Made by a program: the position numbers and the translations under genes
Source of the DNA: Pseudomonadota bacterium
GTDB lineage: Bacteria > Pseudomonadota > Gammaproteobacteria > Xanthomonadales > Xanthomonadaceae
NCBI GenBank assembly: GCA_018240435.1
Contig: JAFEFT010000039.1
Location: 2,759 to 40,230, forward strand
Reading direction: 5' to 3'
Length of the DNA stretch: 37,472 nucleotides
Part shown: in pieces, positions 7,651-18,465 of the stretch
Numbering within the stretch: position 1 is the first letter of the stretch
How the letters are laid out: each line of letters starts with the position of its first letter
The notes under the pieces: generated by a model
The model's database searches: none
The model's input: only the letters and a program-made list of their open reading frames with translations
Told to the model about the DNA's origin: nothing

Positions 7651-7845
7651 ATGACGACCTTTTTGCTGTGGCTGCTGCTGTTCGTGCTGTGCTGGCCGCT
7701 GGCCTTGCTGGCGCTGCTGGTCTATCCGCTGGTGTGGTTGCTGCTGCTGCCGTTTCGCCTGCTCGGCATCGCCGTGGGCGGGGTGTTCGAGTTCCTGCAC
7801 GCGCTGCTGACCTTGCCGGCGCGGATGCTGCGGCGCGTTGCCTGA
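7651..7845 (+). CDS. Small hydrophobic membrane protein
   Basis: 64 residues from ATG 7651 behind a strong GGGAGG ribosome-binding site. Almost the whole chain is hydrophobic: LLWLLLFVLCWPLALLALL, then VYPLVWLLLLPFRLLG and a third weaker segment, ending with a basic RMLRRVA. Two or three membrane spans are likely. It is divergent from the methyltransferase gene. The stop codon lies inside a repeat that is mirrored at the end of the helicase gene. No function is assigned. Confidence 0.7.
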   Translation: MTTFLLWLLLFVLCWPLALLALLVYPLVWLLLLPFRLLGIAVGGVFEFLHALLTLPARMLRRVA

Positions 7846-8164
7846 GGGCAGAGGACAGAGGACAGAGGACAGAAGGTGGACAGTGGACAGTTGTCAGTAG
7901 GCTGATCCCTTCTCCCTTTGGGAGAAGGTGCCCCGAAGGGGCGGATGAGGGCAGACGCCCGCAACTTGCGATGCCGCGGCCGAATGCGTGCTTCCATCAT
8001 CGCGGCGCTACGCGCCACCTCGCTTTCGCGTTTCGGCCTGCGCATTCCCGCGCAGTCGCTCGACGACGCGCGAACCGGTGGTTGGCAAGGCCAACATTCC
8101 GCCCGAACGGAGAGGGCCCCAATCGTCTGCCAACTGCCTACTGTTTACCCTCTGTCCTCTGTCC

Positions 8165-8173
<9 letters not shown>
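7837..8173. repeat. Inverted GAGGACA repeats enclosing CCTTCTCCC-type palindromes
   Basis: The left arm starts GTTGCCTGAGG and runs into CAGAGGACAGAGGACAGAG (7837-7873). The right arm (8143-8173) is its reverse complement. A shorter AGTAGGC/GCCTACT pair lies further in. Between them are a 9-bp hairpin CCTTCTCCC/GGGAGAAGG (7908-7928), CCCCGAAGGGG (7931-7941) and unlabelled spacer. No gene is seen. The arms include the stop codons of both flanking genes. Confidence 0.75.
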
Positions 8174-11623
<3,450 letters not shown>

Positions 11624-11657
11624 TCGCCCATTCTACCGAGCCGCGGGCATGTTGCCG

Positions 11658-12236
11658 TCAGCCGCCATGTGCGCGTCGGGCCTGCGCCAGCGCCGCATCG
11701 AACACCGCTTCGAGGGTGGCGTCGGCGCCGCGCATGGCATCGACCACGCGCGCGGCCCAGTCGAAATACTCGGCGATGCGCGCCGGCTCCCAGTCGGCCG
11801 GCGGGCTCATGCCGATGTCGCGCACGTTGGCGGTCTTGTCGGCGAACTTGATCAGCCTCGCCTCGCGCGACAACTGCCCGGCGTGCTCGATCTGCGCCAG
11901 CTTGCGCTGCGCTTTCGGCAGCGCCTTGTCGTCGGTCACCGCCTCCACCAGTTCCAGCACGCGTGCGCCGAACTGCGCGCCGATCTCGGCGCGGCGTTGT
12001 TCGATGAACTCCTGCGCCGGCCCGCTGCAATCTTCGATCACGTCGTGCAGCGCCGCGGCCACCAGCACGTCGCCATCGTCGATGCCGGCCTCGACCGCGA
12101 GGATGCGCAGCAGCGCGATCGGATGGTTGATGTACGGAGCGGCCTCGATGCCCTTGCGGCGCTGGTCGCGATGCTGCTGCGCGGCGTAGTCGAGGGCGGC
12201 GATCAGGCGGGGGAGTGGAGGGTCGGTCGCGGGCAT
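11658..12236 (-). CDS. HD-domain (p)ppGpp hydrolase of the MESH1/small SpoT-like type
   Basis: 192 residues covering just an HD phosphohydrolase domain with no synthetase part. The family signature is complete: AAQQHRDQRRKG (18-29), PYINHPI (34-40), ALHDVIEDC (62-70) and KFADKTANVRDIG later on. These supply the metal-binding His/Asp set and the RxKD/ED pairs used to remove pyrophosphate from ppGpp. It lies 34 nt upstream of the helicase on the same strand and may share its transcript. A plain nucleotide hydrolase role is possible, since substrates of single-domain members vary. Confidence 0.85.
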   Translation of the reverse strand: MPATDPPLPRLIAALDYAAQQHRDQRRKGIEAAPYINHPIALLRILAVEAGIDDGDVLVAAALHDVIEDCSGPAQEFIEQRRAEIGAQFGARVLELVEAVTDDKALPKAQRKLAQIEHAGQLSREARLIKFADKTANVRDIGMSPPADWEPARIAEYFDWAARVVDAMRGADATLEAVFDAALAQARRAHGG

Positions 12237-12282
12237 CGTCGGGTTCCTTTCGCCTGCTTGCTCGTGGCGTCGGCGCGCGCTA

Positions 12283-12301
12283 TCTTACCACTGTCTTACC
12301 A
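12283..12301 (+). promoter_or_regulatory. 8-bp direct repeats abutting the antitoxin start
   Basis: TCTTACCA occurs at 12283-12290 and 12294-12301, an 11-bp step (one helical turn), the second copy ending on the A of the start codon. Toxin-antitoxin operons are usually self-repressed by the antitoxin, so this is a candidate operator. No Shine-Dalgarno is visible before ATG 12301. Confidence 0.4.
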
Positions 12302-12597
12302 TGAATTTCGCCATGCCAGCCCCCGCCGACAAGATCACCACGAAAATATCGACCAAGGGCCAGGTGATCTTGCCCAAGGCGATCCGCACCCGCCGGCACT
12401 GGGGCGCGGGCACCACGCTCGTGGTCGAGGATACGCCGGACGGCGTGCTGCTCAAGCCGGCACCGCTGTTCAAACCGACGCGAATCGAGGACGTGTTCGG
12501 CATGCTCAAGTACCGCGGCAAGCCGAAGACCATCGCGGAAATGGATGCCGCAATCGTTGCCGAAGTGAAGCGCCGGCATGCTCGCGGTCGATACTAA
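12301..12597 (+). CDS. AbrB/SpoVT-fold antitoxin (VapB-like)
   Basis: 98 residues from ATG 12301, or 94 from ATG 12313. The domain KITTKISTKGQVILPKAIR (11-29) and the following GTTLVVEDTPDGVLLKP strand pair form the swapped-hairpin AbrB DNA-binding fold. The C-terminal half (IEDVFGMLKYRGKPKTIAEMDAAI) is the usual toxin-wrapping tail of VapB antitoxins with this fold. The stop overlaps the toxin start by 20 nt, which fits coupled translation. It should neutralise the toxin and repress the operon. Confidence 0.9.
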   Translation: MNFAMPAPADKITTKISTKGQVILPKAIRTRRHWGAGTTLVVEDTPDGVLLKPAPLFKPTRIEDVFGMLKYRGKPKTIAEMDAAIVAEVKRRHARGRY

Positions 12598-12967
12598 CGT
12601 CATCGTGCGTTACCTGACCGACGACGATCCGGCGCAGTCGCGGATCGCGCGCCGGGTGGTCGACGGCAACGAAATCCGCGTGCACGACACGGTTCTGCTC
12701 GAATCCGAATGGGTACTGCGCAGCCTGTACGGCTATCGCCGCGAACAAGTGCATGCCGCCCTCGTCGCATTCGTCGGCTTGGCGGGCGTGAGCGTGGGCG
12801 ATACCGGGCGGGCCGCAGCGGCGCTGGCCTGGTTCGGCCAGGGCATGGACTTCGCCGATGCCCTGCATCTGGCCGCTTGCGCCGACGGCGACGAGTTCGC
12901 CACGTTCGACCGCAAGCTCGTCAGCGCGGCGCGCAAGGCGAAGGTCGGCAAGGTGCAAGCGCTGTGA
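12578..12967 (+). CDS. PIN-domain ribonuclease toxin (VapC-like)
   Basis: 129 residues, full length for the family. PIN nucleases cut RNA, often tRNA or rRNA, with Mg or Mn held by clustered acids. Those visible are D5 in AVDTN, E42 in LLESEW, D91/D94 in GMDFADALHLA and D111 in FATFDRKL, so the active site looks intact. It overlaps the antitoxin gene. With the nucleotidyltransferase gene and the methyltransferase stump that follow, it marks an accessory stretch between housekeeping genes. Confidence 0.92.
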   Translation: MLAVDTNVIVRYLTDDDPAQSRIARRVVDGNEIRVHDTVLLESEWVLRSLYGYRREQVHAALVAFVGLAGVSVGDTGRAAAALAWFGQGMDFADALHLAACADGDEFATFDRKLVSAARKAKVGKVQAL

Positions 12968-13115
12968 GGGCGCGCTGGCAGCAAACGGGTCATGGTTCAC
13001 CGACTGGATCCGGATCGGCAATGCACATGACGCTGGAACGCGAAACAAGGACAGTCGCACGCTGGAACGAAGCGATCGGGTGCGGCGGATCGCCATGCTG
13101 GAGCGTAGCGAATCG

Positions 13116-13148
13116 GTTATACGCAAAGTATTGTTGATTGCGTATAAC
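13116..13148 (+). promoter_or_regulatory. Perfect 11-bp palindrome with 11-nt spacer, candidate operator
   Basis: GTTATACGCAA (13116-13126) and TTGCGTATAAC (13138-13148) are exact reverse complements, in AT-rich sequence unlike its surroundings. They end 20 nt before the nucleotidyltransferase start at 13169. No U-run follows, so a regulator-binding site or promoter-overlapping operator is likelier than a terminator. Confidence 0.6.
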
Positions 13149-13168
13149 TCGCGCGACAGGATGCATGC

Positions 13169-14278
13169 ATGAACGCATGGAGATCGCGCATGCCCCGCTG
13201 GATGTCGCTGTCGTCGTCGGCGCAGACGGCCTATGCGCAATTGCTCGACGCTGCGCACGGTGCCGACCTCGCGCGGTCCGTGTCCGATCTGCCGGGCAGC
13301 TTTGCGCGCAAGCAGGTCAAGGGCAAATATTACTGGTACTTCCAGCTGCTCGATGTCTCGGGCCACAAACGGCAGATCTACGTCGGACCCGAGAACGAGC
13401 GCGTGCTGGCTTTGGTCCAGGCCGGCGCGAACGCGGGCGCGAAGCCGGCGCTGGCAGCGCTGGCACGGTCGGCGATCGCGCTCGGCAACACGCCGATGTT
13501 GCCGCGTCATTTCAAGGTGATCCAGCGGCTGGCCGACCACGGCTTTTTTCGCGCCGGTGGCGTGCTGATCGGCACCCACGCCTTCCTCGCCTTCGGCAAC
13601 ATGCTCGGCGTGCGCTGGAGCGATGGCCAGCGCACCCAGGACGTGGATTTTGCCCACGCCGGCAAGGCGCTGACGATCGCTCTGCCGGCCGAGTTCGTGA
13701 TCGATGTTCATGCCGCCCTGGAGTCCTTGCAGATGGGGCTGCTGCCGATCGCGCACGCCGATGGCGCCGCCGGTGCCACCTATCTCGATCCGAAAGATCC
13801 GGAGTTCCAGATCGACTTCCTCACGCCGTTGCACCGCGGCGGCGGCCAGCCGTATCGGCATCCGCAACTGGGAATCACGCTGCAGCCGCGGAAGTTCATG
13901 GAGTATCTGTTGCAGGACGTGCAGCAGGGCGTCGCCTTCGCCGGCATCGGCGCGACGCTGGTGAACCTGCCACACCCGGCGCGCTACGCATTGCACAAGC
14001 TGGTGGTCGCCGGCGAGCGTCCGGTCGCGCGCATCGCCAAGTCGAACAAGGACATCCGGCAAGCCGCGGCACTGCTGTCATGGCTGAAGGAAAATGCCGA
14101 TCGGCAAGTACGCGAAGCGTGGCATGACATCCGCGCGCGCGGCCCGGGCTGGAGCGCTCGCCTGCGCTCCGGTCGCGCCGCATTGGCGCGTGTCGCGCCG
14201 GAACTGGTCGTGGAACACTGGCTGAAGTGGACTGCCGCAAAACGCACGACCGCACACGAAGGAAGCGACGAAGCCTGA
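13169..14278 (+). CDS. Nucleotidyltransferase-fold protein (GSU2403-like family)
   Basis: 369 residues from ATG 13169 behind CAGGA. The N-terminal third carries KYYWYFQLLDVSGHKRQIYVGPE, a beta-rich block found at the start of this family. The middle holds the polymerase-beta-like nucleotidyltransferase signature: GVLIGTHAFLAF (131-142) with the G-T pair, then QDVDFAH with D158-x-D160 as metal ligands, and a third acidic strand near EFQIDFLTP. The C-terminal third is helical (KLVVAGERP, KDIRQAAALLSWL). Related nucleotidyltransferases occur in toxin-antitoxin and phage-defence loci, but no adjacent partner antitoxin is seen. It ends 10 nt before the methyltransferase stump. Substrate unknown. 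Confidence 0.75.
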   Translation: MNAWRSRMPRWMSLSSSAQTAYAQLLDAAHGADLARSVSDLPGSFARKQVKGKYYWYFQLLDVSGHKRQIYVGPENERVLALVQAGANAGAKPALAALARSAIALGNTPMLPRHFKVIQRLADHGFFRAGGVLIGTHAFLAFGNMLGVRWSDGQRTQDVDFAHAGKALTIALPAEFVIDVHAALESLQMGLLPIAHADGAAGATYLDPKDPEFQIDFLTPLHRGGGQPYRHPQLGITLQPRKFMEYLLQDVQQGVAFAGIGATLVNLPHPARYALHKLVVAGERPVARIAKSNKDIRQAAALLSWLKENADRQVREAWHDIRARGPGWSARLRSGRAALARVAPELVVEHWLKWTAAKRTTAHEGSDEA

Positions 14279-14288
14279 ACTGAACTGG

Positions 14289-14831
14289 ATGGGCGACACC
14301 CACGTCCGCCCTGCCGCCGGCCACGTCGCCTGCCGGCTGCTGGACACCGAGCTGGAAGTCGGCGATGCATCGTCCGGCAACCTGCTGCTGCAAGGCGACA
14401 ACCTCGAGGCTCTGCGCAGCCTGCTGCCGCTGTATGCCGGCCGCGTGAAGTGCATCTTCATCGACCCGACGTACAACACCCGCAGCGCGTTCGAGCACTA
14501 CGACGACAACCTCGAGCATGGTCAGTGCCCGTCGATGATGTATCCGCGCCTCGTGCTGCTGCGCGAGTTGCTGGCTGAGGACGGCAGTATCTGGGTGACC
14601 ATCGACGAAAACGAGAGGCATTGCCTCAAGGTCATCATGGATGAGGTGTTTGGGCGGGGGAATTTTGTGGCGAATGTTTTTTGGCAGAAGGCGCACACGA
14701 GAGAGAACAGGACGGATGTTTCTGCCGTGCATGATCATGTGCGGGTACCGCCGGCGGCAGATCTACTGGCCGTAGAAAAAACAAAACGGGCCGCTTGCGC
14801 GGCCCGTTCCTTCGATCGCGAGAGCCTGTGA
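14289..14831 (+). pseudogene. Truncated adenine-specific DNA methyltransferase (type III Mod-like) 5' stump
   Basis: The first ~150 codons match the start of a beta-class Mod protein. LLLQGDNLEALRSLLP is at 32-47, followed by the catalytic motif as DPTYN (59-63, usually DPPYN), then MYPRLVLLRELLAEDG and GSIWVTIDENE, VFGRGNFVANVFWQK. Full Mod subunits are several hundred residues longer, and the SAM-binding motif (FxGSGTT type) is missing. After about 14745 the frame reads through non-homologous sequence and across the metK terminator before stopping at 14829-14831, so the 3' part has been deleted. GC content falls in 14640-14730, a sign of foreign origin. No restriction gene is present. Confidence 0.8.
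14774..14808 (-). terminator. Rho-independent terminator of metK
   Basis: On the minus strand, AACGGGCCGC and GCGGCCCGTT form a perfect 10-bp stem with a 4-nt loop, followed directly by TTTGTTTTTT. It begins 24 nt after the metK stop codon. Confidence 0.95.
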
Positions 14832-14832
14832 C

Positions 14833-16059
14833 TTACTTCTTGCCCTTCAGCCCCGCCGCCTCGCGCAACTGCTCGGCGCGGTCGGTCTTTTCCCACGAGA
14901 ACGTCCACGCCTTGTTCTTGTTGCCGGCGCCGTCGGTGTACTCGATCTCGCGCGGCTTGCGGCCGAAGTGGCCGTAGGAGGCGGTGTCCTGGTACACGGG
15001 ATGGATCAGGTCGAGCATCTTGACGATGCCGTAGGGGCGCAGGTCGAAGTGGCGACGGATCAGTTTTTCGATCTTGTCGTCGCCGATCGCGCCGGTGCCG
15101 AAGGTGGTGACCGAGATCGAGGTCGGCTCGGCGACGCCGATGGCGTAGCTGACCTGGATCTCGCACTTGCGCGCCAGGCCGGCGGCGACGATGTTCTTCG
15201 CCACATAGCGCGCGGCATACGCGGCCGAGCGATCGACCTTCGATGGATCCTTGCCCGAGAACGCGCCGCCGCCGTGGCGGGCCACGCCGCCGTAGCTGTC
15301 GACGATGATCTTGCGGCCGGTCAGGCCGCAATCGCCGACCGGGCCGCCGATCACGAACTTGCCGGTCGGGTTGATGTGCACCTTGTTCTTCGGCAGCGAC
15401 TTCAGCCACGCCGCCGGCAGCACCGGCTTGAGGATGTGCTCGTACACGCCTTCGACCAGATCCTTGTGCTTCACCGAAGGATCATGCTGGGTGGATAGCA
15501 CCACCGCATCGAGGCCGGCGATGGCGTCGTCCTCGAAGCGCAGGGTGACCTGCGACTTCGCGTCCGGGCGCAGCCACGGCAGCTTGGAATTCTTGGCCTT
15601 GCGCACCTTGGCCTGTTGCTCGACGAGGCGATGGGCGTAGTAGATCGTCGCCGGCATCAGCAGATCGGTTTCGTCGCAGGCGTAGCCGAACATCAGGCCC
15701 TGGTCGCCAGCGCCTTGTTCCTCGGGCTTCTTGCGATCCACGCCCTGGGCGATGTCGGGCGACTGCTTGCCGATCAGGTTGAGCACGCCGCAGGTGTGGC
15801 CGTCGAAGCCGACTTCCGAATTGGTGTAGCCGATGCCGTTGATGACCTTGCGCGTGAGCGCTTCGATGTCGATCCACGCCGAGGTGGTGATCTCGCCGGC
15901 AACGATGGCGACGCCGGTCTTGACCATCGTTTCGCAGGCGACGCGCGCGCTCTTGTCCTGCGCGAGGATGGCGTCGAGGACGGCATCGGAAATCTGGTCG
16001 GCGACCTTGTCCGGGTGGCCTTCGGACACCGATTCGGAAGTGAAGAGATGGCTGCTCAC
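14833..16059 (-). CDS. metK: S-adenosylmethionine synthetase
   Basis: Makes SAM from methionine and ATP. 408 residues from GTG 16059; this start has AAGGA 10 nt upstream and gives the canonical N-terminus ([21 protein letters not shown]). GHPDK (14-18) binds ATP phosphates. Other family blocks are [25 protein letters not shown] (flexible loop), [20 protein letters not shown] and [19 protein letters not shown]. It supplies the methyl donor that the borosin enzyme uses and that AhcY later recycles. The 165-nt gap to the divergent gene at 16225 should hold the promoter; I see no SAM riboswitch in it. Confidence 0.97.
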   Translation of the reverse strand: MSSHLFTSESVSEGHPDKVADQISDAVLDAILAQDKSARVACETMVKTGVAIVAGEITTSAWIDIEALTRKVINGIGYTNSEVGFDGHTCGVLNLIGKQSPDIAQGVDRKKPEEQGAGDQGLMFGYACDETDLLMPATIYYAHRLVEQQAKVRKAKNSKLPWLRPDAKSQVTLRFEDDAIAGLDAVVLSTQHDPSVKHKDLVEGVYEHILKPVLPAAWLKSLPKNKVHINPTGKFVIGGPVGDCGLTGRKIIVDSYGGVARHGGGAFSGKDPSKVDRSAAYAARYVAKNIVAAGLARKCEIQVSYAIGVAEPTSISVTTFGTGAIGDDKIEKLIRRHFDLRPYGIVKMLDLIHPVYQDTASYGHFGRKPREIEYTDGAGNKNKAWTFSWEKTDRAEQLREAAGLKGKK

Positions 16060-16224
16060 GGGCGGTATATCCTTTGATTCGGATGGAAGGATGAAATTGG
16101 AACCCGGCATGATACAACCCCGCAGCCGGCGATGCACGCCTTGTCGCCGATGCGGTTGCCGGCAGATCGGCATGCTGCCGTACACTGGGTGCCGATGGCG
16201 CCGACGCGCCGGGTGGGGCGAGCA

Positions 16225-16677
16225 ATGAGCGATTTCGACGAGGATTCGATTCCGGGGCTCGACGAATTGCCCGAGCCGATGCAGAGCAAACTGCGCCAAC
16301 GCATCGCCAGTCTGCCGGCGCCGGCGCGCGAGAAACTGCTGCGCGAGGGCCTGCCCAAGGTCGAACGTTTGCTGAAGATGCTCGGTGGCAACGCGTCGCG
16401 GGTCGCGGCCGATGTGCCCAGACCGCCCGGCGTCGGCGATCTGCTGGCGGCACTGCGCAGCCACGAATCGCGTGCGGATACGTCCGCCGCCACCGCGCCC
16501 GATGGCAGCAGCGGCGGCACGGTGCGCACCGCCAAGGTTGCCGCGCGCACGCGCGAAGTGGACATGAGCGTGCGCATTCCGACGGTGGCGCCGGGCGATA
16601 CCGGCAGCCAGCGCGGATGGGTGGTGGGCGGCGCGATCGCGCTGATCGGGGCGGTGTGGTACGCCCTGCAGGGCTGA
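16225..16677 (+). CDS. Hypothetical protein with C-terminal membrane anchor
   Basis: 150 residues from ATG 16225. The N-terminal half is charged and helical ([29 protein letters not shown]). A Ser/Thr/Ala-rich linker (about 85-115) follows, and the chain ends with one hydrophobic segment [20 protein letters not shown], so it would be anchored in the inner membrane with most of the chain in the cytoplasm. Divergent from metK and convergent with dusB. I do not recognise the family. Confidence 0.7.
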   Translation: MSDFDEDSIPGLDELPEPMQSKLRQRIASLPAPAREKLLREGLPKVERLLKMLGGNASRVAADVPRPPGVGDLLAALRSHESRADTSAATAPDGSSGGTVRTAKVAARTREVDMSVRIPTVAPGDTGSQRGWVVGGAIALIGAVWYALQG

Positions 16678-16692
16678 AGCGGCGCGCAGCGG

Positions 16693-17685
16693 TCAGGCGG
16701 CGATCGGAAATGCCACACCGGCGATCAGCGCAGCGAAATAGTCGCCGGTCAGGCGCAGTTGATCGTCGGCGCCTTGCGCGCGATTGACGACCGCCCGGAA
16801 GGCGGCGTTTTCTGGTCGATCCTTCGCGTACCAGCCCAGATGCTTGCGGGCGATGCGCACGCCCGCCGGCTCGCCGTAGAAGTCGTGCAGCGCGTGCAGA
16901 TGGCCGAGCAGGATCGCGCGGACTTCGTCCAGCGACGGCGGCGCGAGCGACTCGCCGGTAGCAAGAAAGTGCGCGATCTCGCGGAAGATCCACGGCCGCC
17001 CCTGCGCCGCGCGGCCGATCATCACCGCGTCGGCGCCGGTGTGATCGAGCACGAATCTCGCGCGCTGCGGCGAGTCGATGTCGCCGTTGGCGAGCACCGG
17101 GATCGTCACTGCCGCCTTCACCGCGGCGATGGTGTCGTACTCGGCCTGGCCGTTGTAGAGCTGGTCGCGGGTGCGGCCGTGCACGGACAGCGCGGCGATG
17201 CCGGCGTCTTGCGCGATGCGGGCGATCTCCAGCGCGTTGCGATGCGCGTGATCCCAGCCGGTGCGGATCTTCAAGGTCACCGGCACGTCCACCGCCGCAA
17301 CCACCGCATCGAGGATGCGCGCCACCCGCATCGGCTCGCGCATCAGCGCCGATCCCGCCCAGGCGTTGCAGACTTTCTTCGCCGGGCAGCCCATGTTGAT
17401 GTCGATGATCTGCGCGCCGTGCTCGACGTTGTAACGCGCGGCGTTGGCGAGCTGTCCGGGCTCGGTGCCGGCGATCTGCACCGACACCGGCGCCGGTTCA
17501 TCGGCGTGATCCATGCGCGTGAACGACTTGCGCGTGCTCCAAAAACGCGGATCGGAGATAGTCATTTCCGACACGCACAGGCCGGCGCCCAAGCGCTTGC
17601 ACAGCATTCGGAACGGCTTGTCGGTGACGCCGGCCATCGGCGCCAGCACCACGCGCGGCTCGATGCGATAGGGGCCGATTTGCAT
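16693..17685 (-). CDS. dusB: tRNA-dihydrouridine synthase B
   Basis: FMN- and NADPH-dependent enzyme that reduces uridine to dihydrouridine in the tRNA D-loop. 330 residues from ATG 17685. APMAGVTDKPFR (15-26) is the FMN-site start. DINMGCPAKKV (95-105) carries the catalytic Cys100 and is the DusB form of the motif. TLKIRTGWD, SVHGRTRDQLYNGQAEY, VLANGDI and GADAVMIGRAAQGRPWIF complete the TIM barrel. The start is separated by 28 nt from the stop of the ICMT-like gene, so the two may be co-transcribed. A fis gene, often next to dusB in gammaproteobacteria, is absent here. Confidence 0.95.
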   Translation of the reverse strand: MQIGPYRIEPRVVLAPMAGVTDKPFRMLCKRLGAGLCVSEMTISDPRFWSTRKSFTRMDHADEPAPVSVQIAGTEPGQLANAARYNVEHGAQIIDINMGCPAKKVCNAWAGSALMREPMRVARILDAVVAAVDVPVTLKIRTGWDHAHRNALEIARIAQDAGIAALSVHGRTRDQLYNGQAEYDTIAAVKAAVTIPVLANGDIDSPQRARFVLDHTGADAVMIGRAAQGRPWIFREIAHFLATGESLAPPSLDEVRAILLGHLHALHDFYGEPAGVRIARKHLGWYAKDRPENAAFRAVVNRAQGADDQLRLTGDYFAALIAGVAFPIAA

Positions 17686-17713
17686 GCGCGCATTGTCGCA
17701 TGCGCCTGCCCGC

Positions 17714-18277
17714 TCAATACACCAACGGCAGCAAGCGCCAGGTGCGTTTGCAGTAAGCACGCCAGTCATCGCCGAAGGTTTCGGCGAGCGCGGCTTCCTC
17801 GACGAGGATGCGGCGGATGAACACCACCAGCACGGTGGACAGCACGATCGCCAAGGTCAGCCCGTTGCCGTTGCACAGCAGGTAGCCGATGAACATCAGC
17901 AGCGAGCCGGTGTACGACGGATGCCGCAGCAGGCGATAGGGGCCGCTCTCGATGAGTTTGTGGTCGCTGGCGATCGCCACCTGCACGGTGAAAAATCGCC
18001 CGAGCACATGGATCGACCACGCCCGCAGCAGCGCGCCGAACACGAACGACGCCAGCGCATACGGATAGATTGCGGCGACCTGGGGCAGTCGCGCCGCCGG
18101 CACGGCCAGGCCGGCCCAGATGCCAAGCACGATCGCCAGCGTGATCGCCACCCAGATCAACTGGAAGGTGCCGCGATCCTTGCCCTGCGCGCCCGGCAGC
18201 GGTCGCCGGGTGAGCGAGATGGTCGCCTCGAAGGCGAGAAAGATCACGGCGATCAGGTTCGGCGAAGGCAGCGGCAT
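17714..18277 (-). CDS. Isoprenylcysteine carboxyl methyltransferase-like membrane protein
   Basis: 187 residues from ATG 18277, with an N-terminal span (LIAVIFLAFEATISL), two central spans and a C-terminal pair. The signature of the ICMT/phospholipid-methyltransferase group is clear: FFTVQVAIASDHKLIESGPYRLLRHPSYTGSLL, then EEAALAETFGDDWRAYCKRTWRLLP. Members methylate small hydrophobic substrates or lipids with SAM; true ICMT substrates are eukaryotic, so the bacterial substrate is unknown. The short gap to dusB suggests one transcript. Confidence 0.85.
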   Translation of the reverse strand: MPLPSPNLIAVIFLAFEATISLTRRPLPGAQGKDRGTFQLIWVAITLAIVLGIWAGLAVPAARLPQVAAIYPYALASFVFGALLRAWSIHVLGRFFTVQVAIASDHKLIESGPYRLLRHPSYTGSLLMFIGYLLCNGNGLTLAIVLSTVLVVFIRRILVEEAALAETFGDDWRAYCKRTWRLLPLVY

Positions 18278-18465
18278 GGCGGCGTGTCGGCGGATGGGGC
18301 GGCGCCCGCGGGTCGCCGGCGATCTTCGCACGATGCGGCGACGCCAGTGCGACATCGTCATGGCGTTCGCCTGCCGCCACCCCGGCGCCGGCGGCGGCGC
18401 ATGCAGGTTCCTCGCCGCAGCAGGTCAGGCGATGGCGGCGCGGGTCTCAGCACCCGCGCGCCGGA

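Noticed and set aside
16060-16224. SAM riboswitch before metK
   Set aside because: No conserved core or pseudoknot of any SAM class could be drawn in the 165-nt gap.
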